Positions 16,324 to 28,796 of a stretch of DNA of 64,000 bases are shown one piece after another (the first letter of the stretch is position 1; every line of letters starts with the position of its first letter). The stretch is from assembly GCF_051401765.1 (NCBI RefSeq), contig NC_135064.1, positions 22,418,001 to 22,482,000 on the forward strand, in the 5' to 3' direction. Source of the stretch: Calliopsis andreniformis (taxonomy: Eukaryota; Arthropoda; Insecta; Hymenoptera; Andrenidae). Under the pieces are notes generated by a model that saw only the letters and a list, made by a program, of their open reading frames with translations, was not told the origin of the DNA and searched no databases. A program made the translations under genes and the position numbers.

Positions 16324-19031
16324 TTGATACAGAAAGGAAATAAGTGCCAGGACCTCGACATCGATCGGAGCCATATTGAATGACCTATAATTGCGAGAGA
16401 CGACAGTGTCAAATTTTTTATATAATTAATCATTTTTTTATTTAGTTTTTGTGGTTTAGTAATGTCGAGAGATTTCATTTTTGTAGCGAGTAATAATGGA
16501 AGAATTGCAAGGAGGAAAGTAATGTTGATAATTTCTGCGGTCCACTATTTTTCACAAAATAATTTACATAAAAATATAAAGCTACAATTAAAAAGAGAAG
16601 TTCTAAAATAAATAATTAGAGAATTAACTCAAGTAAAATTTCTTATTAGGGTGAATATTCATTTTTTCTATTGTAAAATATAGAAGTTGTTTGAACTAAG
16701 GTACAAAATGCAACCCTATGTCAATAATAGGGCACAAATCTGTGGTTATAAGGCAATACGACATGAGTCAGATTATCAAAAGATCTTCAAAATTATTAAA
16801 AAATAGTTATGGAGTTTGTATCTTAAAATTAGTTTAAATCTATAAAATAGAATTTATACTTTTAGCAAAAAGAGATTGAATCGAAGGAACTTCTCTCTAT
16901 AATGAAGAAGTCTATAATAAATTATGGTTCCAAACTCTAACCACTAATCCCTCAAGAATAAAAGTATGTGACTTATGCTGTCTTGCTTTACAACCACAAA
17001 AATATCTTCATTCCTGAAGCTGTGCCTTTCTTCATCCAATTACCCTTTCGAACACCAATAACTTTTGATATCAATTAGATCTACAATGATCCCTCACAAA
17101 CATGATTAAAGTATCTACGTAAAAAAATGTCCCTTAAATAAATCTTCAACGAGGAATTATGAATTTTGCATCGAAACAAACTGCGGTATGATAATCAGAG
17201 AAGGTCTACGAGCCATTGACAAATCCGGAAGCAAATTGCTCGCAACTATTAATGACAGGTCATTATCGAACTCTCTCACAATCACGTTGGAACTGTCGCC
17301 GGATGACACAATCGGCGATGCCCGCACGCGACTGCAGGTTTGCCCTAGCGTGAAACACAAATGGCGGAAGTGCCATACCATTTTATAACTATTATCGACG
17401 CTACCTCTGCCCCACGTAACGTCTAAATAGTGCCTTTCATTGCTTTCGAAATAATTTCCGTGCGCAGCCATATGACAATCGATCGATGTCGGTGGTCGTG
17501 GTGCAACGTTCAGAATGCACCGTAGCCACAAAGAGCGAAGAAGAAGGTATTGTTACCAGTTACCACCCCCACCTCAGCCTGTATAATTATGGCCCTTTAA
17601 ATAAAAAGAAATATTTCACTTTAAATAAATTCTTAAGAATTTTAAAAAATTAGAATGCAATTAGAATCGACAAAACTGCAATTTTTTTTACGTTCAAGTA
17701 TGTGCAAAAAAAAGAATATATTTTAAAAGATATGAATATTTTTCCATAGAAAAAAAGCTGTAACTTCATATTTAATTTGTTTTTCTTTGAAAAAACTGTG
17801 GAGGTGTAGGTAAAAAGAAGAACATGTTTGAAAGATGGTATTTAAAAGGCTTAAATTGATATTTTTTTATTTAAAGAATCGTGAGTATGTAAGATGGGGT
17901 GGGAGTGGTGGTGGTGTCCTCTGAAAAGCATTGATTCTAATGCATTTCGCGAGACTTCTTTCGAGACAGGAGAAGTAAAGAGCTCGCCACGAGACTATTA
18001 TACGTGTATCGATAAATGAACGACTCATTCTTCGACGCAACCATTATCACCATTAACCATTAAGCAGTACGAGTATTGCTCGAGTAAGCGGGTCGATCAT
18101 CAGCCGTGAAATGGAGAAATTCATAATCGTAATAAGAGTAATAATAATGACTACGATGGTGATGATATTAATATTATTACTGATAAAAATAATTAAAAAG
18201 AGTAGTTAAGTAGATCGTGTACGCGACAGTATATGAAATGCAGCGAAATTATGTTTGGATATGTCGCAATTGATTCATAACAGTCTCGTTAAAGGAGTAA
18301 TAACGTGAAACGACGTTTGCACTGTGGTTAGCGAATGGAACACGCTCGAAAATATTGGATATTAATGAAATATTAACTTTCTTCAGCGTGAACGTACAGT
18401 ATGTGCCTAAGACCTCAATACCTATGACGTTTCACAAAGTACTTACATAATTATTTCTCTCAATAATTGAATTAAAAATAGAATTTCAGTTGTCTGACTA
18501 ATTGTTGACTGATTCCTCTTTGACGAGAAATCTTCGTTCATCGACCTCAGTTGTTGTTCAAATTGTCGTGGATTTTCGAGCGTGGTCATTTCCACGATCA
18601 CCTGCGAGTCTTAAGTTTTTAAATTTCCCGCCCAAAACGGCGGAGCACTAATTCGAACAATAAACGTACCAATTGTCACGTTAGCGTTAGCACGACTGTC
18701 CAAGACGTATTCGTACGTCGGTCTAAGCGGCACATAACGACGAAGCACGATGATGTAAATAAAGAAAACGACGAAGAAGTATAAACCACGAGGAATCTTT
18801 GTAAAGCCTTAGTTTAGCTGAGTAGTGTCATCGATTCGTTTGATTATCATTTCTTCGCGAGTAGAACGATGCCGCAGCATAATGCGAATAATTACGTGGA
18901 AATCATTCAGCTTTCTAAGTTCTCTTTTCACCGTGATTCGTCACTTAGAGGAAAGAAAAATCGTCTCTTTATTACCTTCACCTCATGGAACGATTTCGAG
19001 AGCATAGGGAGAACTATGTTCGAATGGCAAT

Positions 19032-19254
19032 CAGGGATGGATTAAGGTTTCTGGAAAATAAAAATATTCCCCAATTTTTTAAAGGATTTTATAAAAGATA
19101 ACTACATATTTTCAATCCTTGGGCAACGCGAAATCGAAGATAATTTTTTTCTTAAATATTTGCAGAAATTTATTTTAGCACTTGTATGAAAAAATAGAAT
19201 CCCTTAAAGGATGAGGACCAGGGTTACAGCCCCCCTCCCCTTAATCCAGGCCTG
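19032..19254. mobile_element. hAT-type MITE
   Basis: Ends CAGGGATGGATTAAGG and, in reverse complement, CAGGCCTGGATTAAGG match at 14 of 16. The flanking 8-mers ATGGCAAT and GTAGCAAT agree at 6 of 8, a worn 8 bp hAT target duplication. An internal piece (AAGGATTTTATAAAAGATAA) recurs in variant form near 26560, so the family has at least two copies in the window. Confidence 0.75.
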
Positions 19255-20468
19255 GTAGCAATTGTGAATCTCTCAACTCTAATTATTCGTTGAATCATTA
19301 CCTTAATGTTAATGTAAACCTTGTGCATGTGTACGAAAAAAAAAATATTTCTAAATGGGCCGTAATTACCTTTTCTTCTATAAAATTATTTATACATCGT
19401 GAGAAATGAGTCACGATAAGGTTTCGGTCGAGACACGTTCTATTCCCGACTAAGGGTGAATCCTTCGCATAGACGTTGTCGCCGAGAAAAGGTCCAATCG
19501 AAGAAATATATTGAAACAATAATAGAGTATATCGACTATTGACAACGATCGAAAAAGAATGATCTTATTTAAACACATTATTGTAACGTTAAAGGGGAAA
19601 TAAAAATCGAAACATTTCAAGCGCACAGCTTGTTCAAGTTGTTGAAGCATCGTTCTGGCTCCCGCAAGAAAGACTCTGTTCTAAAAAGAGGAAGCTGATT
19701 TACCATTTTTCACCGAACAACCGAAGCTGTCCATTTTTTATGGTAGATCCTATTTTATTCGCGATAAGAGAAGAATTTATTCCTTAGAGAATTTATTCCT
19801 AAGTCTGTGACGTGTATAGTCGCATAAAATCGATACGCTAAGTCGCGACCAGACTTGATGGACGAGCATAAACGCAGGCGAGCGAGATTCATCCTCTTCT
19901 GGATCGTTCGTGTTTGTTCGTACTAATTAGTGCTCGTTCATTAAATATGGACGTGGTTTTGCGTTCTGGGACGACACTCGCGAGCGTAGAAACACGTTGA
20001 CTGGTCGACAAGGGTCTCCCGATCGTACCGCGTTTCACGATCGATTATTTCTTATCGAACGTCGTAGCCACGATGAACGGTCGCGTTGAATACGTGGGAA
20101 AGAGGATGGGACGCGTTCCCTGTGTTTCATATCTGAACCAACCCAAAAGACGAAGCCCCGAAACGCCTCCAGCTTGAAACGTGGATGTCTTAACAACTTG
20201 TAATCATTCCATTGCATATTATACATAACTAAGGTTTAGCGCGACAGTGTACTGTAAATCCATAGAAGTTATTATTATATCGTAATTATTATGTAATAAA
20301 TATTGTTGTTAACATAAAACTGGCTGACGAGTTTTGTTTCTTTATTTTCTATGTGGGTGGAAGATGGAGATGTGCGAGAACTCGGTGTTTGGAGATTGAA
20401 TCAAAGAAAGTTGAACTGAGAGGAGGTGGGGTTGATGTGAGCTGGATTGGATCAGGAAGAAATCGAGT

Positions 20469-20640
20469 TGAGTCGGGTCAGTTCGGTTTTGGTTGGGTTT
20501 TTTCGGTCTCGCTATGAGAATCAGTGTCAGTATCAGTCGAGTTGGGTCACGAAAAGATCGAGTCGAGTCAAGTCAAGTCGGGAGAGGTCAAATCAGAAAA
20601 AGACCAAGCAGAGTTGAGTCGAGTCGAGTCACGTCAAGTT
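20469..20640. repeat. Degenerate GAGTC pentamer repeat
   Basis: Runs of GAGTC, GAGTT and AAGTC pentamers, densest at about 20551-20580 and 20612-20640, with less regular sequence between. It lies just downstream of the lipase gene. Confidence 0.65.
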
Positions 20641-20962
20641 GCCACAATATCAAACCATAAGATACTCTCGACAACTCGACGCAATCTCCAAGAAAAATTC
20701 TCGACCTCAGCATTTTCGGGTTCTCGCACCCTCTAATGGAAGGTAGCCCTTCATACGAAGTCAGAAACAATTTTAATAATTGTACATTGAAGGTATTGCG
20801 ATATAAATTGTACAGTAGGTTGATTAGAAATCGGATTTACTGGCATAACAACTAATTAAACGGTGTATAAAGAAACAACAAGATCAAACTTAACTTATAA
20901 TACGTATAACTAGTTATAGCGACGCTATTCTATAATTATGTTGATTAGCTGCTTCAGTAAGC

Positions 20963-23900
20963 TCAATACTGGCGGGAGGACGATCGCTTCTGACTTGTCG
21001 TTCGTTGGCTTTTTACGGGTAGACCGCGGGCGTACGGTTTGTCTGCGTTTGTTGAGAGATAGTAGATGCCTCGTGCCCTAAAAATTCATAGTGAATTTCA
21101 GCTTAAATAAAATAAAGTCGGGAGATGGGGTGTACGATATATAACAGGATTCCAATCAAGGATGGAGCATTTTTGCCTGGAGAAGGACTGTGCAAGCGGA
21201 TATGGAAAGTATACTACTAGAAACCTCATGTTTTTTAAGTTAAGTGCTCACATGTATTCTACAATGATTGAAAAATTACTTTAAAAAATTGTACTGAACA
21301 AAACCATGATACAATGCATGCTATATGCATTTGGTGGTGATTCAAAACCCTAGAAAATCCTAATGATCCTTTTTACCAATAAAGCAGAGACAAATTTCTA
21401 CATCAGAAGGTCGATGCAGAAAAATGAAAAATTGACAAAAGTTGCTCACGTATGAGGGGCGTCCTCTCCCATTAGAATGTACTCCTCCAACTTGGGCTTG
21501 CACCAGCCGATCAGGTAAGAGAAGAGATTTCCGCAGGGTGCTGCCCAGAATCCCACTTTCGTCGTGATCGACTCTATGTAATAAGGCGTCACCTTTGTGT
21601 GATCGCATGACAGGGTTTCTGCGGACGAAATGTGCCACTGATTTCATTCACAGTCAACAATCTGTCCCATACAACGTTTTCTCTAATCATAATGTATACA
21701 ACTGTACATCTTCTCTCATTTGTAAACTTTCCCTATTATGAAACGCTAATCAGTGTGCAATAACAAAGGTTTTACTTACGAAGCAAGTTGGCAGTTGCAC
21801 ATCCAGGCTGACTCGAGCCGCCATTTACATAGAAATCCACGTGGCCAGTGGGCCCCCACTGGCCCAAAATTCCAGCACCGGTGTGGATCACGTCGACAAA
21901 ATGGGCATCCGTCTCGTCTAAATCCATCGACCGGTTTCCATTCATATAGAAAAATATGGTCGGATCGAGTCCTTCACCAACATAGAAATTCATGGGTATT
22001 AGACAGCATTTTACAAAAAGATATGTTGCAGGTAATTTTACCGCTTGTGAGGAAGGTAGTTAGACAGCACTAGAAAGAAATTTACTTTGTGAATACGATT
22101 ATCTTGATGACTGGTCGCATGTTAGAATAAAAGTGTTACGTAGAATTTTTGCGATGGAGAATGATTAATCTCTTCAGGAATTCATCTATTTAAATTTGAG
22201 AACAATTATTGAGATACATTTGGTACCAGAATTACATTCTCTTGTTCGACAACAGGTATTAGAAATCTTAAAAGGTGGTACTCAGAGTAATCAATTGTTA
22301 TAAAGTGACTAATACTCGCCTAAAATATGTCTGACTAGAGTCTTATTCTACTGTCGTGCATTAGTCAGGTCAGTCAGAACGAAGGCAGTAGAATAAGTCC
22401 TAAGCCAGACACATTTCACGCGTATTAAATTTGAAGCATTTTCTCAAGAATTCATAACTAGAATACGAATTCTGAAACTCAATTTTGTCTATTTTCATTT
22501 TCGTCTTATTTTACTACGTAGATTGTAGAATCACCCTTTGAAGTTTCTGATACCTGTCATCGATCATGCTGTATCTATTAGATGATTGACAAATACATAT
22601 CGATACTTCGGGGGATGAATCTACGCACTGTAATTAAAAGTAATTCAAAATAAGGAGCAATATTCCTGAGGAGTTTAAAAAAATGACAATGAAAAAAATC
22701 ACCATGAAATTGTGGTATTGAAGTACACACGTTACCTGTGATCCTTCCGAGTTTATCATTGGGCAAATAATTGGCAATGAGCCCGGCTATATGTGCACCC
22801 ACGCTGTACCCAAGCACGTGTATATTCTCCACCCTTGTACCACGAGGATGATCCCTCAAGTACCTTACCAATTGAGCAATACATCGTGAACAGAAATCTG
22901 GACCCCACTGTATCTGTGATAGACAGGGCTCGCGTACCAACGTACCATAATCGACGATTATAATATTGTAATTGCCTCGCGAAAAATACGCTGAAATCGA
23001 AAGTTTCATACATCGCGACATCATGAAACGTTATAAACACTGACAATGAAAATTTCATCATCCAAATGGGCATAACTAACTAATTCTATGACAAATCTTA
23101 TTAAGAAGGAATTTTGATGTAATACTACTAATCAGTTTTTTATGAATTTTTGATAAGAAAACCACGTACCTATAAATAATATTGGAATTGCTTTACTTCC
23201 TCAACAACAAGTTTTCTGAAATTGTGTTACATGAAAATCCTTTCTTAAACATTCAAATTATGGTGATAAGAAAAAAAAGAAATCGAAAAAGATACAGGAT
23301 ACAAAAGATCCTTTTCTAATATTAAAATACTATACGAAATATAGTCCTCCCTAGATAAATGATCACTGTCCGCTCCGCCTGAGTGACCGCAACCCTCATT
23401 ACTCACCTTTTCGAATATCAGGACTGGGTATCAAATTCCTGCCTCCGCCGAAACCATGAATGATGATTTTCGTGGGATGGGATTTGTTAAATTTAGAATA
23501 ATACAAGGAATCGAACTTTTGAACATCCAAGCGTAAAGGTTTCTTCTGTGTCTCTCTAGAAAAACAGAAAATCATGAAACAAGAATATTAACATCATGTC
23601 GGAAGAATATTCCATTCTCCTTTCATATTACATCTCAGGTGAATCAGCAGGTGTTTTCACTGTCGATAGAAAGGGAAGGTGCTCCAAAGATAGTATCTTT
23701 AAAAGTTCTTCATTTATTTTAATCAAGAGGCTGCGCAAAAAGCGACAGTGAAAGAAAAAGGGGAACGCGAAGAAAGGGAAACGTGAAGAGTAGTGTCCAG
23801 GACTGGACTGTAGCTATGGGAGAAAGGTGAAGGCTCGAAACGGGGCCACTTTCAGTACGAGACGAAATGATCGTGATCTTGAAACCGAGAGTCTAGTGTC

Positions 23901-25864
23901 GAGGTCCTTCCTTGCGAGCTCTCGCTCGCGAGCCATCTCGAGCCTCAGAAGAAAGTGAGGAACTGTGCTGGACTCTGACGTAAAAGCAGCGGAAATTTCT
24001 TCGAAAGTTGGAGCGTTGAACGCCAAGCAATGCGGGGGACTCTTACACGACTGGTTCTACTTGCAGCAATATTCCATTTTGAGATTTCGATATACATAAG
24101 AGATAATTTAAGAGATAATAAATTCTATTTTTATAGAAACTTTCATTTTCCAATAACTACTCAAATAATTATTTCTGTCACAACATACTATATGTAAATT
24201 TTGCACTCTTTTTAGAATTACTTACCTCGTGTATAAATAAAATTCTATCTGTCGATGTGGACACTCAAAAGGCGGCTTCGCGCAGGATGTGTTGTTGAAC
24301 AGATCTTTGAACGTTTTAGTATCAGAGTTCACATCGTCTAGAAATAAACAGAAGGGGTCAGGAGTTCACATATCGCATTTTATTTCCCTATTAAATGACC
24401 GTGTCTCTCTTATGAATACTATGCAACTAATTAGTCACTTCTCGCACAAGATCAAGAATACGTAATCAATGTTCGGTTAATCTAGGTCTTGCAATGAAAA
24501 TTATTGAACCGTTGTAAGACTCTAGGAAATGGGTGAAGGTTGCGTGTCTTGCTATTCGCCGTCAATTTTTTGTGCTCCCCTTGACGAGGATCGTTGCATC
24601 GGTAATATGACCAGACTTCAATTGATTTGCCTTTAGAAAGGATCTTTAGAAAGTATGTTGATAATGAAGTGTAAAAAAGTTGATAAAATTCAAATAGCTT
24701 GAATGTTAATATTGCAATAAAATTTTTAATTTTCAGTATACTACTGTTATGTAATTAATCTTGTCGTCTTTGACAAATGATTAACAGACGATTACTATCG
24801 TCTCAGATACATGCAAAATTGCAATCGAAATATGCCAATACCTGCTGCATTAAATTAGAAAAAAATAGGACGATGTTAACATTTTATTATTAATCACTCT
24901 ATGTGCATAAATATTGCCGATTAGTGACATTTGCTTTATTCTGAAATGTTTGCATAGTACTATATCTGTTGTGTTGCATCATAAATATTGTGATAGATCA
25001 CTATAGTAGGTACATATTAAGTGATTCGATTTAATGGTTGGAAATAAACAGGTGTAATAGCGCTCCTAATAAGGTAGTCATCAAATATTATAAAACTAAA
25101 ACATAATTATCTTCAAGAAATACGAAATGCAACACTTTCTAATCATTACTTGAAAATTCAAAGAAAAAGACAAATGAAACATTCCTTTAACTGCAAAATA
25201 GACTGATAAACTTCTACGAGAACCATTTATAGTGACACAACGATCCTCATTTTAAAATTACTAATCAGCCAAGAAAAGAGCCAGTACTCCAAATAGGAGT
25301 CTTCCAGAAGCCAAATTGATCAACTCCACTTTTTACAAAATTTATCGTCATCATTACTCCTAAGGCACAAAGTAGTAATCTATACTTCTTAAGTCAAAAA
25401 TTCAATATCTCAACGACAAGACTTACCATCTCTTAAATACTTAGAAGAAAGAAAGATAAATCTCAGTAAGTACACCACTTTGTACTCCGTTCACTACCTT
25501 CAACCCTAATTTTAAAGTACACTACTCAATTCTCTCTACCTTTTATTCCCAAAACTCAATCAATTTGTCTTCTGAGCGGCTCATATCTCCCAGTACATCC
25601 AACCCTCCCAAAGCTTCATCACAAAAGATCACTCCAAAGCTGCCACCTACTTCGGCCCGCACCACTTCTCGATTCACGTAAGTATCACACTTTTCCTTCC
25701 TCGCGGACTACATACTTCAGCGAATAAATTGCATAGGAATTATCCAGCACCGGTGCCTCGAAATCGCGGCGAAGCGACGGACGCAGACCAACGAGTTGCT
25801 ACTTACGGTGACAGAGCAAAGTTAGGAGGACGAGAAGCAAGCATCTCGCGACACTCATCGCCAT
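20963..25864 (-). CDS. Secreted pancreatic-lipase-family protein, complete, seven coding exons
   Basis: A neutral-lipase alpha/beta hydrolase, probably a secreted triacylglycerol lipase or phospholipase A1. Exons in coding order: 25807-25864, 24226-24337, 23407-23555, 22736-22990, 21780-21971, 21450-21618, 20963-21077; 349 residues, all phases close. A hydrophobic signal sequence ([18 protein letters not shown]) occupies the N-terminus. The nucleophile Ser169 lies in GYSVG, the acid is Asp194 in GLDP, and the base is His262 in CDH. The oxyanion-type strand [10 protein letters not shown] is present, so catalysis looks intact. Paired cysteines near 129, 140 and 143 lie in the usual insect positions. 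The last exon encodes [18 protein letters not shown], the family's closing motif, then a basic serine-rich tail ([10 protein letters not shown]) that looks unusual. The acceptor before 21971 has a weak pyrimidine tract. Substrate cannot be told from sequence. Confidence 0.9.
22323..22416. mobile_element. Short palindromic MITE, lipase intron 4
   Basis: A left arm starting ATGTCTGACTAGAGTC and a right arm ending GCCAGACACAT form a near-complete foldback of about 94 bp. CTTATTCTACTG is shared exactly by the two arms. A longer relative is at 39061-39216. Confidence 0.65.
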
Positions 25865-26464
25865 CTCCCGCACTCCCGTGATACGTGATATAACATTCAG
25901 AACCGCGGTGGTGAAAAATCAGTAAAACTGCTTCCCGCCGCCACTCCTCGTGGTCGACAGCGAAATGCAGAGACGTCCAGAATACGAGACGATTCGTCCA
26001 CGGGGGGATTTTAGAAAGTAACGTGGCTCTCCGACTCCTCCAGTTTTACGCATCCGTGTGCCGTGTGCGTGTGCACAGTGTCACAGCGGCAGTCGTTGTT
26101 TCGCTAAATAGGTGCAATTAGCGCACGGTAGCGGCCACCGAGTCCGGTTACATCTTCGGTTTGGATTTCGTGGCGTGGCGGTTTCCGGGAAAGCGTCGCA
26201 CGCGATCGCCTCCTGTTTGACGGTCGATCAAGCTAATCATAGCTGTTGAATGCCATGGAAAAGTGTCGTACTTCGGTGGGTAGCTAGTAACTAGTAGTTT
26301 TCTAATCATGCGTAGGGGTCATTAATGATCTTTGGGAGAATCGGAGAATAGCGATTGGAAAATATTTAAACACTGTGTTTATTACCTTGGAATTTCGCTC
26401 TGGACCTTTTTTCTGACCTCTGATTTCATCTTTGGTTTCGTAGCCTCTGTTTGAGAATACTACA

Positions 26465-26610
26465 CAGGGTAGGATCAAGGGTTTTTTTGTGTATGTGTGT
26501 GTATATGAGAAGATAAGAGGGGTGCTTAATACTATACTAGAACATTCCCTACCTTTTTGGAAGATTTTATAAAAGGTAATTGTCCCTCATGAAGTAGATA
26601 CACTTATAAA
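26465..26610. mobile_element. Fragment related to the hAT-type MITE at 19032
   Basis: It starts CAGGGTAGGATCAAGGG, close to that element's terminus, and contains GGAAGATTTTATAAAAGGTAA, close to its interior. A matching right end was not found, so the boundary is approximate and the copy may be truncated. Confidence 0.4.
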
Positions 26611-27229
26611 TAATGTAAAAGTAATATGGCAGTGTGAAATTACTAATTATATGCAATATGTCGTGCTTGTTATCTCTCACGTGACGAATAATGCAAATTA
26701 TTCGAAATCCTGATACGAGAAAGTTTTAGTTCCGTAATGTTGCGCGGAAGAAGATTCCAGATATTAATCGTAGCCTTTCAGTCGGTGAAAAGCAGTAACG
26801 GAAGAAGGGAAATGATGTAATTATTCTTATGTGGGCTGAGTGGCCGACTTTTCGATAGTTCAGGTTTATTTAAGAAGAAGAATAAATAGAGTGAGTGTGA
26901 AGTGTATGTAACTATAATAGCTAACTGACGATGAATTACCAATTCATGTAATTACAAGTACTTGTTTTTTCTTTTTCTCAAATTCTATCTATCTTGTCAC
27001 TAATTAATAGATATACAAATATATTTCGATAATAATAATTTAATTAAATTTATTTCGATAATGTTCAATTATTGAATCACTCTATGGTCCAAATGAGAAT
27101 CACACTTTTAAGTTTAAAAATCGGTAAAGCAAATTCTTAGGGTCGAATACCTATTAAACAATTATCTCAACAGGTGGCTCCCTACCACTGTCCCCCTCTT
27201 TCTTCCACCATAGCGCAGTACTCGTGGTT

Positions 27230-27532
27230 TATGGCACATGGCCGGCGTTTTGACCTTTCATTGTTAGTTTTGCCCGAAACATTTACCGCGTAGCAGTGAC
27301 ATTGTGAACAGTGTCAGCGTCGAAAAGTGAAAATAAGATATTGCTCCTTACATGCGAATCCAAAGTTGAACCTCGCGTACACACTTCGCGTATTCGATTC
27401 TCTGCGAACGATAAAGTGAAAATAGCGTACTGTGCACTGAATATTTTACCAAAGAGTGAAACAAAAGGAATTAAAAATGTGTTACCTGTGTAAGCGGATC
27501 TAGAAGGATTATTGGACACACTGGAACTGCTC
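27230..27532 (+). other. Possible non-coding 5' exon on the plus strand
   Basis: A block less AT-rich than its surroundings that ends in a consensus donor, GCTC|GTAAGTAC. It contains a 60-codon frame (27311-27493) without recognisable similarity. The combination of base composition and donor suggests a first exon transcribed to the right, divergent from the lipase gene. No linked downstream exon was identified. Confidence 0.3.
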
Positions 27533-28534
27533 GTAAGTACTTTACTACTTTTATTTGAACTCTAAACGTTGGTTATCTTGCGAAAAACCAAGTGTAGCGC
27601 TTGAAACGTAAAAAAATTGTAACTATAGTGAAGGGTTAATACTACACTTTGTACTTATAAAGGAATCTTACGCGAATATTAAACACACATCACACACCCA
27701 CGAGAAAACTTGTGCAAGTCGTAGACATGAAATTCTGGGAAAGAATTTTTAAAAAAGCTTTTAAAGCTACTATATGAAATATAAAGCAGATACATGTTAG
27801 GAAAATTGATCATTCCTTCAAGTCTGCTCGTCAGTGTACTTGCTCGCTATTCACACGAAGTCAAGCTTTAATCTTGTACCGTGACTAGCATGCCAGACCT
27901 CCGGAAGAAAGCTGAGTATTTGAAAAGATCGGCTTACAATTTATTGTCAATAATCAGTATTTCCTGTTCTTTTTTTAATTACATATTACATCAAAATTAC
28001 ATTATACATACATATTTTACATAATAATTGTTGTAATAATTATTAACAAACCAGATTATACCGGCGTGTAACAATGATTCATTCTCGTTCTAATTTCCAG
28101 CTATGTGTATATAGAACAGACTCGCTATTTTTTTTTAAACAGTCAAAATAGATTTGTTTGAATCACCCGCTGTTCGGTTATGGATCGCCGCGTTTCCTAT
28201 TTTCCTCGACAAATCGTTATTGATGATCGTTACGCGAATCTGGAACTTTAACGTTAGTGGACACAGAGAGGGGATGCGTTTCACACAGCAGTTAGACTCA
28301 TTTGTTGTTCCTCTGGTGTACCAGCGTGCTATCGTCACCAAAATCTAGTGCTGGATTAAGATTTAACTTGGTAACGATGCCCGTGACAATCGTGTTTTCT
28401 GATCTTTCTATATTTCGTTCTCTAACGTATTCAAACTATAATGCTTGGCAATTGCTATTAACGCGTTCCAACGAGTTTCAACGTAATAGTGTTGAAATCA
28501 GAAAGAATGTAGACTTTTTAGCTTTCGGAATATA

Positions 28535-28796
28535 CAGAGTGTTCCATTTAAGTTGATACAAGGAAGTATCTCGTAGGCGACTAATTGAAGAAAAATGAAA
28601 CTGGAACTCTTCCATAATTTTGAGGGGGATTAAATGGAATTATTGGGATTATTATATGGGATTAAGTGGGATTATTAGATTTTCAGTGTCTGGGCGTTTT
28701 CAAGGTCTGGAGGTGTTCTGTTCAGTGTGTTCTAATTTCTATTTTCTTTAATTAGCTGTCTACGAGATTATTCGTTGTATCAAGTGGGACACCCTG
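28535..28796. mobile_element. TA-flanked MITE with roughly 55-60 bp inverted repeats
   Basis: The left end CAGAGTGTTCCATTTAAG and the right end in reverse complement, CAGGGTGTCCCACTTG, open arms that stay alignable for nearly 60 bp, including ATCTCGTAG and CTAATT. TA flanks both ends. The 262 bp element has no coding frame. The layout fits a Tc1/mariner-like non-autonomous element with long terminal repeats. Confidence 0.75.

Larger units (their letters stand above)
9211..20962. other. Long non-coding stretch after Syt1
   Basis: No frame here looks like a protein. The first 600 bases are a purine-rich tract with several (GA)n runs. The rest has scattered AT and CG-containing blocks, microsatellites and MITEs. 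The first part must hold the Syt1 3'UTR, and neuronal 3'UTRs can be many kilobases long. A possible poly(A) signal AATAAA lies at about 20296, and blocks at 10.0-11.7 and 19.8-20.3 kb are less AT-rich than their surroundings. Whether one transcript spans all of this cannot be told from sequence. Confidence 0.5.

Noticed and set aside
17157..17531. 124-codon minus-strand frame in the Syt1-lipase interval
   Set aside because: No recognisable domain, no linked splice sites, and a competing plus-strand frame in the same block; could be a decayed element but not supported as a gene.
23814..24026. 70-codon frame in lipase intron 2
   Set aside because: The neighbouring exons already join in phase without it, and it lacks lipase-family sequence and clear splice borders.
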